Below are positions 31,522 through 43,916 of a DNA stretch of 64,000 bases, piece by piece; position 1 is the first letter of the stretch; the number at the start of each line of letters is the position of its first letter. The notes beneath the pieces were generated by a model, which searched no databases, had not been told where the DNA came from, and was given only the letters and a program-made list of their open reading frames with translations. Both the position numbers and the translations under genes were made by a program. The DNA is from Tetragonia tetragonoides (Eukaryota > Streptophyta > Magnoliopsida > Caryophyllales > Aizoaceae). The stretch covers positions 33,338,501 through 33,402,500 of the forward strand of contig CM076148.1 of assembly GCA_038025085.1 (NCBI GenBank), written 5' to 3'.

Positions 31522-32601
31522 GTGAAGGATATATGTATCAACACAGATTGCTCCACACCTTCATCACACGAAGGCACCCCACTCCAACAAGTGGTTGAGC
31601 CCTCGCGATCCGTTGTCGTCTCTGTTATGGCTACAGAAGTTAAGACTGTAGAGGAGCAACTGGAAGGTATGAGACAACTCCATGACAAACTCTCTAAGGA
31701 TAGCAAGGAGAAGGACACTCAAATCAAGCGTCAAAACAAACATATTGCTTCCTTAACAAAGAAATTGGGTAAGAAAAAGATGGGCGAGTCTTCTAAAAGT
31801 GACGGACACAGCAACAAGCACGAGTCTCACACCTGCTGTCTTACTGTCGAACAAATCAATGACATGGTAGCAAGCGCTGTTAAGACTCAGCTTGGTAACG
31901 ACTCACAGCGAACATGCCTCTACACTAAACCATACAGCAAGAGGATTGACATGTTGGCAATGCCTGTTGGTTATCAACCTCCCAAATTTCAACAGTTTGA
32001 TGGAAATGGTAATCCTAAGCAACATGTCGCTCACTTCGTAGAGACTTGCAACAACGCTGGGACTGATGGCGACCATTTGGTGAAGCAGTTTGTTCGCTCA
32101 CTCAAAGAGACAGCGTTTGACTGGTACACGGATCTGACAGCGGAATCCATCGACAATTGGAAACAAATGGAAGGAGAGTTCCTAAATCACTTTTACAACA
32201 CAAGGCGTGTCGTCAGCATGACTGAGCTGACTAACACTACGCAAGGCAAGGATGAACTCGTCGTCGACTACAAAGACCGTTGGCGCGCACTATGCCTTGA
32301 GTGTAAGGATCGTCTCACTGAGACCTCTGCGGTCGAGATGTGCATCCAAGACATGCAATGGGACTTGGTCTACATACTCCAAGGAATAAAGCCACGAACC
32401 TTTCAAGAGTTGGCAACACGAGCTCACGATACGGAGCTCACAATCGCTAACCATGGAGATTATACTTCTTCAAATGAAAATGATCACTTTGAGGACTTGC
32501 AGCCTATTATCATCAACCGTGAAAGCTATTCTTCCCAAGACGAAGAAGATGAAGATAGTGATTCCACAGAGACGTCTTCGTCTGAGCCACAATCGCCATG
32601 A
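31522..32601 (+). CDS. Retrotransposon Gag (Retrotrans_gag family)
   Basis: The structural protein of the gag-only LTR element. The open frame gives up to 359 residues; the first in-frame ATG is at 31627, and the frame upstream opens without one. The N-terminal part is a charged coiled-coil (EQLEGMRQLHDKLSKDSKEKD, then Lys-rich). The conserved Gag core starts at IDMLAMPVGYQPPKFQQFDG and runs through NPKQHVAHFVETC, VKQFVRSLKETAFDWYTDL, WKQMEGEFLNHFY and GKDELVVDYKDRW. The tail is acidic (SSQDEEDEDSDST) and the protein ends without a CCHC zinc knuckle or protease. A separate short frame at 31206-31324 (MESRRNMSRHPYKS) may be the original start, now out of frame. Confidence 0.85.
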   Translation: MKDICINTDCSTPSSHEGTPLQQVVEPSRSVVVSVMATEVKTVEEQLEGMRQLHDKLSKDSKEKDTQIKRQNKHIASLTKKLGKKKMGESSKSDGHSNKHESHTCCLTVEQINDMVASAVKTQLGNDSQRTCLYTKPYSKRIDMLAMPVGYQPPKFQQFDGNGNPKQHVAHFVETCNNAGTDGDHLVKQFVRSLKETAFDWYTDLTAESIDNWKQMEGEFLNHFYNTRRVVSMTELTNTTQGKDELVVDYKDRWRALCLECKDRLTETSAVEMCIQDMQWDLVYILQGIKPRTFQELATRAHDTELTIANHGDYTSSNENDHFEDLQPIIINRESYSSQDEEDEDSDSTETSSSEPQSP

Positions 32602-32684
32602 AAGGGGTGACAAACTCTCACACTCCTCCCTCTGCTAAGGAAAAATCAAGCAACTCTGGGGGCAAGGCAAGAATCTTGGGGGGC

Positions 32685-33570
32685 AAGACTTGGAGAACGC
32701 TCACAAGCACCAAGTCTATCCCAGCACTTCAAACATCGAGACTTGGAGAACGCTCCCAAGCACCAAACGTCTCAAAACTTCATGCATTAAGATTTAGAGA
32801 AAGCTACCAAGCACCAAGTCTAACTTAAAACATCAAGCATTAAAACTTGGAGAAAGCTCTCACGCACCAAGTCCTCTCAAAACTTCACTTGGAGAAAGCT
32901 ACCAAGCACCAAGTTCAACTCATATATTTAAGATTTGGAGAACGTTCACAAGCACCAAGTCTACCTCAACTCTTCACATATCAATACTTGGAGAAAGCTG
33001 TCAAGCACCAAGTCTACCTCAAAGCCTCAACCATCACAACTTGGAGAAAGCTCTCAAGCACCAAGTTTATTTCAATCTCAAGAGATGTAGAGAAAGCTTC
33101 CAAGAACCATGTCTTCAATTTAACCCTCGTACATTTTAGCACCTTCGTTGTTCATAGTGTCTGCACAAATGACGCCAATAAGGTTGTTGATGGTGAACGA
33201 CTTTGGATAAACTTCATCCTAACTTTGAAGTTCGCATCTGCAATGCTCCTAAGCAAGAGCTTAAACTGCACATGAATTAGTTTAAAGTATTAAGACTTGG
33301 AGAAAGCTTGCAAGCACCAAGTCTACTTTAAAGAAAAATTAAATCATCAAGGTCTGGAGAAAGCTCTCACGCACCAGCCTACCAAATTGTTGATACAATG
33401 GTTGCTTCTAAGCAAGAGTTTAAACTGCATACGAATTAGTTTAAAGTATTAAGACTTGGAGAAAGCTTGCAAGCACCAAGTCTACTTTAAATAAAAATTA
33501 AATCATCAAGGTCTGGAGAAAGCTCTCACGCACCAGCCTACCAAATTGTTGATGCAATGGTTACTCACTT
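32685..33570 (+). repeat. Tandem hairpin repeats, about 13 units of 45-55 bp
   Basis: Each unit carries a form of GACTTGGAGAAAGCT followed by CAAGCACCAAGTCT. The outer halves ACTTGG and CCAAGT are complementary, as are AGCTT and AAGC in several units, so every unit can form a small hairpin. The last four form a higher-order pair: about 33248-33400 is repeated at about 33405-33560. Located downstream of gag, so it would be transcribed as part of the element RNA. Confidence 0.85.
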
Positions 33571-34250
33571 ACTCCTAAGCAAGAGCTAAAACTGCACATC
33601 AAAAAAAAAAAAAAAAAAAAAAAGGAAAGTTACTCCAAGCCCACAAGAGTATAAACTGTGCACGGCAAAACAAAACAAAATAATTTGAACTATGTGATGA
33701 CTTGATCTTATAGAGTGAATGCATGCTTCTATAAGTACGTACGCAACTTGGAAAAATATATAACCAAGTACAGTCAAACAAACCAACAAACAAGTGTATG
33801 TGTAAGTTCAACAGGTGCAAGCTCGATATTCCCACCTTATGATGCTAATAAAGAACTTTGTCATGCTTGGCGCTATGTACACGTTTCATCTGTCGCGTTT
33901 CATCAAGTGTGGCTTGTCACTGGTCTAATTTTGCCAATTGACGCTTGTTGAAAGCGTAACATTGCCATGCTTATCGCCAATTGACGCTTGTCACCCACTC
34001 CAACTTTGCAACGTTTGGTGTAGGTGAGACTTAGGTTGTAATAGGTTCAGCTTTACAGTGCTTGGTGTTAAGGGTCGCTTGTCAATACTCCAACACGGCA
34101 ATGTTGGTGTGGAGGATACTTATGTAACATGTTGAGCTTCATAATGCTTGGCGTCGAGGATGCTCGTCAAGACTGCGTGTAACTCGTTGCGTTTTGAATG
34201 AGTCATTGTTGTGCTAGTGAGCCATGTGAATTCTGGTTGTTATGTATCTT
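33571..34250. other. Non-coding interior of the gag-only element
   Basis: Includes a 23-A run (33601-33623) and loosely repeated phrases around GCTTGGTGTT / CGCTTGTCA (33950-34200). No pol domains found on either strand. Confidence 0.6.
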
Positions 34251-34254
34251 TCTT

Positions 34255-35040
34255 CTGGTACCTAAGTTTAACGCATGGAGTTGTGAACCCGAGATGGCCT
34301 CGAACGATTACAACGCATGAGTTCACAAATCCAAGATGACTTAGAGTACGGGGGCAAATCTCTTTCTTCGGGTACCTAAGTTCAACGCATGGAGATGTGA
34401 ACCCAAGATGGCCTCAAACGGTTACAACGCATGAGTTCACAAATCCGAGATGACTTAGAATACGGCAACAAATCTTGCTCTTCAAGCACATAGGGTACAA
34501 CGCATGGAGATGTGAACCCGAGATGGCCTCTAACGGTTACAACGGATGAGTTCACAAATCCGAGATGATCCTATGTACTATGTCTTGGTCTTCAAATACA
34601 TATGGGGTACAACGCATGGAGATGTGAACCCGAGATGGCCTCGAACGGTTACAACGCATGAGTTCACAAATCCGAGATGACTTAGAGTACGGGGGCAAAT
34701 CTCTTTCTTCGGGTACCTAAGTTCAACGCATGGAGATGTGAATCCGAGATGGCCTCAAACGGTTACAACGCATGAGTTCACAAATCCGAGATGACTTAGA
34801 ATACGGCAACAAATCTTGCTCTTCAAGCACATAGGGTACCACGCATGGAGATGTGAACCCGAGATGGCCTCTAACGGTTACAACGCATGAGTTCACAAAT
34901 CCGAGATGATCCTATGTACTATGTTTTGGTCTTCAAATACATATGGGGTACAACGCATGGAGATGTGAACCCGAGATGACCTCTAACGGTTACAACGCAT
35001 GAGCTCACAAATCCGAGATGATCTCATGTATTATGTCTGG
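34255..35040 (+). repeat. Second tandem repeat block, seven units of about 113-120 bp
   Basis: Each unit contains CAACGCATGGAGATGTGAAC, CCGAGATGGCCTC, ACGGTTACAACGCATGAG and TTCACAAATCCGAGATGA. Units alternate in their 3' tails, and a three-unit block (about 34372-34710) is repeated at about 34711-35045. Each unit contains CGCATG.A twice and GAGATG, giving an internal half-repeat. Confidence 0.88.
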
Positions 35041-35152
35041 CTCTCTGAGTCATTATACTTGGACCCTTAAAAAAAATACATACCAGACATACCAAACAGA
35101 ACATACATGGACACATAGCAGGAGCAAGTTAAGGCTACCAAAAAGCATTGAA

Positions 35153-35199
<47 letters not shown>

Positions 35200-36128
35200 G
35201 CTTCACCTTGTTTGATACCAATCAAAGTGCTTGCAAAGCAACAAAAGAGGACTTCGTGGTATTACCGGTTACGAATTGGTTGATGACAAAGTATGGTAAA
35301 CCTTGAGCATATTGAAGTCATCAGAGCAACAATTAAAATCTATGGCTACATAGTAGATATAGCACAAGGGCCACATATTAATTGCTTGAGAATTAATTGG
35401 TTGACTACATGTCGCAATCACCTATTGTAGCAGTGGTAACTCAAAAGGAAAGATTGCCAATCAAACAAAACAAAAAGAAAAACAAAGGTGAAGTTCACTT
35501 ACCTGTAGCTTCACGAAGGTTGAGAATAATGGGGCATCCAAAGACCCAGGACCATCGCTGCTAGATACTACCGAATTCCAAGCGGCTGAAAGATTAAATT
35601 GGTAGGTTGACTGCGATTATCCTTTATATAGGTTTGGGATTCAGCACAACAGGTCAATTGAGTACAGAAGTCCGAGACCGGTAAGGATTAGGATTCAATG
35701 TCCAGCCACCGCTTGAAACAAATTAAAAGAATATATTCTGATTGCCTAATTTAAATTAGGAACATATTTCCATATTCTGAAATACTATGGCTATGGATGC
35801 TATGGCGGTGTCTACCTAATTAAGTCAACATCCGACCTGGCTAGATCAATATTGGCGAGACGGAACAAGCCACAAAGGCCCCGTCAGATATGATGGAACA
35901 AGATAAGAAGGCCCCGTCACCTCCCTACCACAAAAAAGTAGGTCTGCAGTTCGGGAACAAGTTGACAAGACCATCGTTCTGCTAGGTTCAAGAAAACGCT
36001 TCCAAGCCCTTGAATCTAAATATATCCACACTCCCTTATAATGGAGTCAACTACATGGTAGTGATACGTCAAGTCTAGTTCGACACCCCGTCACGATGGA
36101 ACACGACGTCGTGTACGTGACTCAGTCT
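35041..36128. other. Non-coding 3' interior with a 43-A run
   Basis: A pure A tract lies at 35156-35198. The remainder up to the polypurine tract has no ORF with family resemblance. Confidence 0.6.
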
Positions 36129-36141
36129 CGAGGGGGCAATT
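36129..36141 (+). promoter_or_regulatory. Polypurine tract of the gag-only element
   Basis: CGAGGGGGCAAT lies directly before the 3' LTR start TGTAGGCACT, as expected for plus-strand priming. Confidence 0.75.
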
Positions 36142-36890
36142 TGTAGGCACTAAAAATTTATTAAGTGCCTTAATTGAATTAAATAGTTATTTTGGGCTAA
36201 AGTATATTTAGCTTAATTTAATTTATTAATCCCGCAAATTAAGATGGGCCAAAAGTCATTAAAATGGGCTTATTTTTAACCCTTGGGCCAACCCACACCT
36301 GTTGGGCCAAATAAACAGTTAAATCGGCCAAACCCACAAGAAAAGACTACCAAATCAAGAAATTGGACCAGTCCATGACTACCAAGTCCGTTAGGGAATC
36401 GGAGCTCCTTGTTGCTCTCTATAAATACAGAAGTCTCACTTCATTCCAGAGGTTGGAAATTATCTACAAGCAGACAGCCCTGCCAGAGCATTTCCTCCAC
36501 CACCTTTGCAACCTTGATCGAGATTCAAGTCTTCAAAGACCCTCGATCAAGAACATTCAAATTGAATAACTGCAGAAGCACAACCTCAATGATTTACAAG
36601 TCATCACAAGGTGCACATACATCACAACAGTTACATTCGAGATCAAGCCTAGGCCCTCGAATCCAGTCCTACGTGTTCACCGCAACATTCGGAGGATACA
36701 TAACTACTTTGTTTGAGATCAAGTCATTCGACCCACGACTCAAAGTCTAGGTGGAGACAGAATCAGAGGATTTATTTATTTGTTCATTGTAACAGATAGA
36801 ATTACAGAGATTGTAACCCATACATTCAAATCAATACAAATTATATTTGTTCAACTTATTTTTGTCTACGCATTAATTTTGTTGTCTACA
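36142..36890 (+). repeat. 3' LTR of the gag-only element
   Basis: 749 bp, the same termini as the 5' LTR with about a dozen and a half base differences and one short deletion (near 36840). Followed by the ATGAT duplication. Confidence 0.93.
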
Positions 36891-36895
36891 ATGAT

Positions 36896-37635
36896 ACTTG
36901 AATTGTTGAAAATTAAAACTTGCTTAATCAACTTGATGGCATATCAAACGAACAAATAATTCCAACTTGGGCGATTATTGAACGAAACCATAACAAAAAA
37001 TGGCCTCAATTGAGTTCCCTGCCGATGACGACGACTTCACCGCCAATGAAAAATCAAGAATTAACCACTGATCTGTCAACGTGAGTCCGTTTTCCGGTCT
37101 GTTGTCGCTCCCCCCCACCTGTCAACGTGAATCATTGGTCTGTATCGCCGACTCACTTGCACGCCTCTCCCTCCCCTTCCCCCCACCTGTCAAATACTTT
37201 TCTTTTCTTTTTTTATTTGGGCTTCATCAGAAATGTAATCGGAGAACATGAACACCGGAAAGAATGGAGGATTTAATAAGTCCTTTTTTTCCTTCTTATT
37301 TTCTCTCTCATACCCAAATGAAATAATAAAGCAGTAAAATTTTGCCTCTTGACATTCCATTTTCCCTCACATTTTTTTTGGCTCCAACTCTACTCTTCCC
37401 CCCCCTGGCCAAAATAAATGCGCTTCTTTTCCCTCCCAAAAAATGAAATAGATTCTTGCTTTTTGCCACTTGGACGCATAAGATTAAAAGTGTATGTTTT
37501 CATCATACACTGAGTGTATGTGTAGACTTGTCCAAGTAGACCGTCTAATTTACTTCTTGCTAATTTCCTATCTACTCAAGTTCATGACCCAAAGTTTTAT
37601 GGCTGTCAATGATGGACGTGATGATAGAATAAATA
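36896..37635. other. Right flank of the gag-only element, no gene seen
   Basis: AT-rich with pyrimidine-rich patches. No recognised protein. Confidence 0.5.
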
Positions 37636-37643
37636 CTAACAAC

Positions 37644-38329
37644 CAGGGGCGAAGCCAGGTATTCAAAAGTAGAGGGGCCGAATCTTATACTGGAAAAAGT
37701 TAAAATAACTCATTTTTACGCATTACCAAAAAAAAATACTTCACTGGGTACTCTAATACTCTACACTCTTTTATAAAGGCAAAACCATCATTTATGGAGC
37801 GAGTCCAAACTAAATAGAGCTAATTATTCGGAAAAAAAGACCTTAAAAAACACTCTACACACTTTCATAGAGACAGATCTTAGTTATGAATAGTTTTAAT
37901 GTCAATTATATTTAATTCCTTAATCTATATGGTGATAAAAAAAATCCTTAATTTATATAGAATGAATAGAAGAATCCAACCAAATTGATAATACAATGAA
38001 AACATATACAGTACACACTGAAGTTCAAAAAACATACTTGGCTGAGTAGAAAATGATAGGAATCTGATATTTCTCATGTGTTTAGGTTTATGATTTTAGT
38101 TGAGAAAAGTAGGTAATAAAAAAGTAGAAAACAAAACTAAAGAGTGGAGTGAAAATGTCAGCGCATAGAATTGATCCTGCGTCATGGATGCAGTATCACA
38201 AGTCACTTAAGCACACAACCATTATGACAAGAAGCTAGTTGGCAAGTTATGTGCACAATATATTATACTGTATAACCCCAAATACTACATAGGCCAGGCC
38301 TACGCCTACACCCCCTGGCTTCGCCCCTG
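37644..38329. mobile_element. Non-autonomous hAT-type element with perfect 8-bp duplication
   Basis: Terminal inverted repeats CAGGGGCGAAGCCAG and CTGGCTTCGCCCCTG, and an exact 8-bp duplication CTAACAAC at 37636-37643 and 38330-38337. The CAGGGGCG terminus and 8-bp duplication are diagnostic of plant hAT elements. It is 686 bp with no transposase, so it was mobilised in trans. Confidence 0.93.
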
Positions 38330-38337
38330 CTAACAAC

Positions 38338-38998
38338 TGTTGCTCGCCTTCTGCTGCTTCATTCCTGTTGATCTCCATTTATTTCACGTTTGTCTCATCA
38401 AAACTTTTATGTCACAGGCCTTAATCAGTTTATGATGAGGACCGTACGTAGTCTTGAAATTGGTTCTCTTGGCTTTAACTTCTTGATTTGTCACTTTATT
38501 GTGCAGTTGTGATTCTATCTACGGAAAATGCTAAGCTTACACATAGTGTAATATACACTATTATGTTTTGAGTCTATCTCTCTCCTATATCCCACACCCC
38601 AATCATCCCCATGAAATCCAAAGGGGCCCACGAGGAAGGAGAGAGATAGACTCATAGACACAATGAATATAAACCAATCATGGTCCTTCTATCTACTAGG
38701 ACGACCTTCTATATGGTGTAAGGGTGTTAGTGGAATTTGAGATCTTTCACTTGTTTTATTTTGACCACCTTCACCATGGTAATCTTTGGCAATCTTTTGA
38801 TTCAATAATTTGCCCACTTAATTATTGTATCTTGGGTGTTGTTTTTTCTACTTATCACTAGTTGGTTCAGTTCATAACAGTTCATTTCAATAGATTTTAA
38901 TTCAGTTTAGTTTATCTACTTTTTTTTCTCGCATATTACTATTCAGGTCAGTTTAATAATGGAATTCAGTTCAATTCAAAGAGCACACTCTTTAATGC
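38338..38998. other. Non-coding, contains a short foldback
   Basis: No gene. At 38569-38654 an 18-bp perfect inverted repeat (TGAGTCTATCTCTCTCCT and its complement) brackets a 50-base loop. Confidence 0.6.
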
Positions 38999-39007
38999 TT
39001 CTTGTTA

Positions 39008-39240
39008 CTAGCTCCCTCTGCCCCTTAAAATCCTGAACATTTGCTTTTTGAAGGTCAAACTTAACAAACTTCAACCATTAATTTATGAAAATATATAAAT
39101 ATTCACAATATGAAAATACTTTTGTTAGATTCATTTTCAAAAGTTCTTTCAAAAAAATCAATTTTTTGTAATTATTATATTCATATAATTGTAGTTATTT
39201 ACAGGCAAAGTGGTGTCTTCAATACCGTAAAAAAGTAAAC
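39008..39240. mobile_element. Stowaway-like MITE fragment
   Basis: The left end CTCCCTCTGCCCCTTAAAAT and the following AAGGTCAAACTT resemble the CTCCCTCCGT-type terminus of Stowaway (Tc1/mariner) MITEs. No matching right terminus was found, so it is partial. Confidence 0.45.
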
Positions 39241-40339
39241 ATAAAAAGTAACACCCATATAATTAATTTCCTAAATCCGCCACTACAAATAGGCCTAAGT
39301 TATCGTATTTACCCTTTCTTCCTTTAGCTACCAAAAAAAAATGTCACTTTACTCATATTTGGAGGGGTACAAATTCACAAGTTTTCAGAAATACTCTTCC
39401 TCTTACTATTTTTCTGGCTGCTGCAGCTGCTCGCAACATTTATGATTGACAATACAACTAAGCTTCATCCAGAGAGTGAAGGACACAAGGCGTCAAGCGT
39501 AATGAATCCTGATGTCGGCAAATGCACATTGAAATCTGAGCTTATCAAGAATACAATAGCATGTGTGGATTTAGTTTGTTGTAGACCAATGGTCTAAATA
39601 TTACCTTAACTTTATTCAGAGTCATCCCTCTAATAGTAATGTTTTGAGAACTAGATCGGGCGTCGAACCGGCTAGTCAAAGAGTTCGATGGTTCGACTGG
39701 ACCCAAAAACCAGACGACATAATAATTAAAAAGTTAATTTTTAATATTGTCAAAATATAATGATACCTGGAAAATTGAGGTAAACTCTAAAATAAGTTTT
39801 TATTTTAAACATTCTATTTCCGTAGTTGAGAAATAACAAATGGTAAACAATAGTGTCGCATTGAAAAGAACCAAAAGAAGGATTTACAGAGAAGGAAAAT
39901 AATCTATACCCATTAAAACATAAATTCAAATGTATATTGATTGAGAAAAGAAAAAACAAAATGTACAACTTTCACCAAAGAACGTATGTGAATGTAATGT
40001 GCCGTATACTAATATGAGTGAGATGGGATAAAGAGAGAGAAGGAAGTGCTGCCAGTGGTGGTAGTGATGGGGTGATACACTGATATTGTGATATATCCTG
40101 ATGAAGTGATGAATATTTTGTGAATTGATAATTTGTCCCACATCGATTTGGTGAAACAACATAGCCTGGTTAGTCTACAATAACTAGTTTGTTTTTGCCA
40201 GGCGTCATCTCTATGCTACAGAGTACTTTGTTCTTGTAAACTAAGCAAAGTTAGTTACGAGTATTATTTAGTCTATACAAAGTTATATGACCTTCAAAAT
40301 TAAATAGTAATCACGTAAATATAAGATTATTCATTTACA
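39241..40339. other. Non-coding, AT-rich
   Basis: No gene recognised. Near 39655-39715 a GAACCGG/GTTCGA-rich patch resembles the CGGTT-rich block that follows. Confidence 0.5.
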
Positions 40340-40765
40340 TCAGGTACTTAACCGGTTACGGAATTGAAATTGATTGGTACCGATTTCTATTTCTGAGAAT
40401 TGGAATTGAAATTGGTTGACAGGTTTCAATTTCGGAACCGCCAGTTCTAAGCCGGTTTCGATTTCAATATTGGGTACCCGAATTTTCTACCCACCCCTAA
40501 TAATAACCATGTGGGAGATAGATGTTAATATCTCCTTTGGATCGCATAAGCGTGGCCCAATTACCTTATTGGTGACGGCCCAATCTGCAAAAAGTCAATA
40601 AATTTTAAGCCGGATCCGGTTTATCGGTTCTCGGTTGACTTCGGTTTTAGACAAACTGGTCGGTTTCGACTGTTGGCGGTTTTTTCTGTCAGTTTGAACC
40701 GCTGGGGTTACCGGTTCCCGGTTGGGCTGGTTCAACCGACTGGTTCGGTCCGGTTTTGAAAATAT
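40340..40765. repeat. CGGTT-rich degenerate repeat block
   Basis: Dense in ACCGGTT, CCGGTTTCG, GGTTCTCGG and AACCGG words in both orientations, as in terminal parts of some plant DNA transposons. No clear boundaries. Confidence 0.5.
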
Positions 40766-40779
40766 TGTCTATTGTGGAG

Positions 40780-40915
40780 TCACCCCCTACTTCTAGTGGA
40801 GCCAACTCCCTTGGCGTCACCCCTCTAATAGTGGAGTCACCCCATACTTCACTTGGAGCCACGCCTCTAATAGTGAAGTCACCCCCTACTTCACCTGAAA
40901 CCACCTCTTAAATAT
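40780..40915 (+). repeat. Short tandem repeat built on GGAGTCACCCCCTACTTC
   Basis: Three to four diverged copies of a roughly 42-bp unit (GTGGAGTCACCCC, TACTTC, GGAGCCAC, CCTCTAATAGTG). Confidence 0.7.
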
Positions 40916-41045
40916 ACGTGGTCCACAGTGGACTTTATTTTTGCTCGTCTGGTCCACGGTGGACTTAAGTCCACACAAGACTAGTTGTATCAAGCAACAT
41001 GTATATCTATTAGTTGGTGCGGTGGTGTGTGAGTGTGAGGGTTGC

Positions 41046-43072
41046 TGTAATACTCCGCATATTTATAATATACAATAATGTGATTATTTAATTTGGAATA
41101 TGAATATTTGGAAGAAATAATATTTATTTCCTTATTAATTGGTGTTTGAAAAGGAAAAGATAATTCTTGAGATAATTTCCTTAATTGAGTTGTGTTCTAG
41201 TCGGATTAGGATTCTAACTCGGTCAATGATTCTAGACCTTTATAAATAGCCCTTGACACCATTAAATCAGATTCTTTTCCTCTCCATTCTTGCCCTAGTG
41301 AGTTCATAATACTCACTCACGTTTTTCTCTCTCACAATGCTCACAAAAGCCCTAAAAACTATCTAGCACACACTGGCAGATTGAAAAATCCGTTTATCCT
41401 GTTATACTTATGGCTTGAACTTAATTTTTGGATATGTTTTAGAACCAAATGTCTAGAATTATACTGAAAAGTTTCGTAATTTTTGGAGATCGTTTGGTAT
41501 CACGAATTATTTTTCTCTTGAGGCAGCGCAGTGTTGATGCGAGATGCAGATCCGCCTACTTTGTTCGATTATATCTCAAAACCTACAAATGATTTGTACA
41601 AACCCTTCGGTGTAATGGAACCTTAGTATGTCCTCAGCCTGTACGCCAATTTTTAGATGATATGAAATTTGTTTGATGGTCCGTTCGAGTATTTGTTTTA
41701 GATTACGCGTGCTGATTTCACATTTCGGATTTGAGTTTGTTTGGTTTGGAGGGTAGGAATCAAGGTAATTCTATGTCTACAATTTTACTCAACCCCATGA
41801 AAATTTTGAGTATGTTCTAAGTGGTATATTTTACTATGCTTGGATGGATTATATTAAATTTGATTTGTATGGTCATGGATTTATTATTTAAGATGGTTTT
41901 ATGATGAATTGATTTACGGTGGATTAATTATATGGAAAGATCATGTGTGATGGAGTAATTATGTGGGATAATTTTATGGGAAACATGAATTTGTTGAGTA
42001 TTGGATTATTGGCTTATTATCGTTAAATTGATATTGATATTAATATTGATATTGGATTTTATATGGTGAGTAATAAAAAGAACCTTGTGATTGATTCATG
42101 TGGAATATGAGTATATTGGAATCGGATTGTTATTGAACTTTTGTTATCTTGCTGATGTGAATTATTGTTGTTGGTATGAGCACGTTTATTAAAATTATGT
42201 TGAGGGTTAAGAGACCTTTAGGTAGTATCCCCTAAAGGTTAGACATAGATATGGTGGATACTTGTATATCTTGCGGGACTGCGGTTTACGTAAGCTCTGT
42301 ACTTATTTTGACTCTTAGAGCACTGATCCCATGAGTTTGGTTATATTGGTTGTCCAAATTGGAGTGAGTACAGACATATTAGTGGTACTCTATGTCGTCC
42401 TTTTAAGCCGTGGAGGTTTTAGAAGGGGGCGTGCACACTTAGACTTTTGTTGATTAGTTGGTGGAAATATTTATGGTATGGAAAGGTTGAAATCCCTTCT
42501 CCATTAGTGGAATTTTGTCTTGTCGTTCTTCCCTCTAAACAAGATGGCTTAATGAATAATGAATAAATATATGATTAGTGTACGTGTGCTCGGTTTGGTG
42601 CTATGTGCGTATGAAACGAATTTAAACAAAATGTTTTGGAAAATCCAGGTAAGGTTTGCAAATGATTTTACGGAGTAGAGTAGAGTTACCATCTTTTGCT
42701 GATTTTCTTCTTTGTTTTCCCTTGTTTCTCTTCTTATATATTTTACAGGTGAGTTTAATGAATAAGCGTTTGAGCGAGGGCGTTAGATGGAAGAATTGAT
42801 AGATTTTGTCTCGAACATTATTTAAGTTGTTTTAGTTGGTTTATAATTTGGGAGTTATTATTGTTATTATTAATTATGTTTAAGTTGGACTTTCTTTAAT
42901 TTAAGTTCGAAATTAATTATTAAGTTATTAATGTTGGTATTATTTAGTTTAGTTTTGGTTGGGCCTTGCATTTATTTTATTAAATGCGGCTTATCACCTT
43001 AGGATTTCCGTTTATTTTCCGCTGCAATGTATTTATAAAAAAAAAATTGGTCGAAAATTTCGGGGTGTTACA
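41046..43072 (+). mobile_element. Solo LTR (family 2) with perfect 5-bp target duplication
   Basis: Starts TGTAATACTCC, ends TCGGGGTGTTACA, flanked by GTTGC at 41041-41045 and 43073-43077. The terminal sequences are typical of plant Ty3/Gypsy chromovirus LTRs. A TATA-like CCTTTATAAATAGCC lies near 41238. It is 2027 bp with no genes. Confidence 0.9.
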
Positions 43073-43077
43073 GTTGC

Positions 43078-43911
43078 AGTTGCACTATCCACTTCCAGTT
43101 GCATGTATCAACCTGTTGTTTTTGCCACCTCTATTTTTTATCTGTCTAAAAAGCAATGTCATTTTATTATTATTATTGTTTTGAGACATGATTACTTAGA
43201 ATTTTTTAAACTATTTGGGCATTAGAAATCGGTAAATAGATTTATTAAATGTGTTTCTACTAGGTAGCGCAGTGGTGCACCTCTCACTTGTTCTCAGCAA
43301 TGACTTGGGATCAATCTCATTTCAATAAATATTCGCTCAAAAAAATAATAATATAAATATTATACAATATTGATAATGGTATAAGTATTTTTAATAATTA
43401 CAATTGTAATATACTAAAAATTATAAAAACATAGTAATATTGTTATTAATGTTATAATAATAGTGATAATATAATAACAATAGTTTTAAAATTATAATAG
43501 TAGTTTGTCGAATATTAAAAATCGAATATAACCTTTTAGACTTCTACATATCTCCAAAATAATAAGCTTTGCACCAACATACTTGCATCGAATAAAATCA
43601 CTTCAAAATGAGATACATTTACAATATATTTTAAAAAAATAAACGTACAAGATTGTACCAGGTTGCGTGTTAAAGCGTGACAGATATCATTCAATAAATA
43701 AAAACAAATTATAATTTTGCGTGAGAACATAAGTATATATATCTATCTTATTCGAAGTGTAAAATATGAAGTTTTAGCTAAATGTTAATTTTGTGTTTCA
43801 ATGCATTCTAAAAGCGGTTGCCTCATACTTATCAATCATTAATACACACGCACTTTGATGAATTGAACTATAATCAACTTTAATCCTTTGGTTTATCAAA
43901 TAATTATAAAT
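43078..43911. other. Non-coding, AT-rich
   Basis: No gene or element boundary recognised; short frames only. Confidence 0.5.
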
Positions 43912-43916
43912 ATTAC

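Larger units (their letters stand above)
30370..36890 (+). mobile_element. Complete gag-only (TR-GAG-type) LTR retrotransposon
   Basis: Two near-identical LTRs (30370-31123 and 36142-36890), a PBS region after the first, a polypurine tract before the second, and a perfect ATGAT duplication outside (30365-30369 and 36891-36895). The 5-kb interior encodes only a Ty3/Gypsy-type Gag; no protease, reverse transcriptase or integrase is present. It therefore matches the known class of non-autonomous TR-GAG elements that depend on an autonomous partner. The LTRs differ at roughly 2-3% of positions by eye, so the insertion is fairly recent. The 3' half is made of two tandem-repeat blocks. Confidence 0.92.

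Noticed and set aside
32685..33570. Regularly spaced repeats resembling a CRISPR array
   Set aside because: The units are tandem and diverged, the intervals between them are also related, and the context is a plant retrotransposon.
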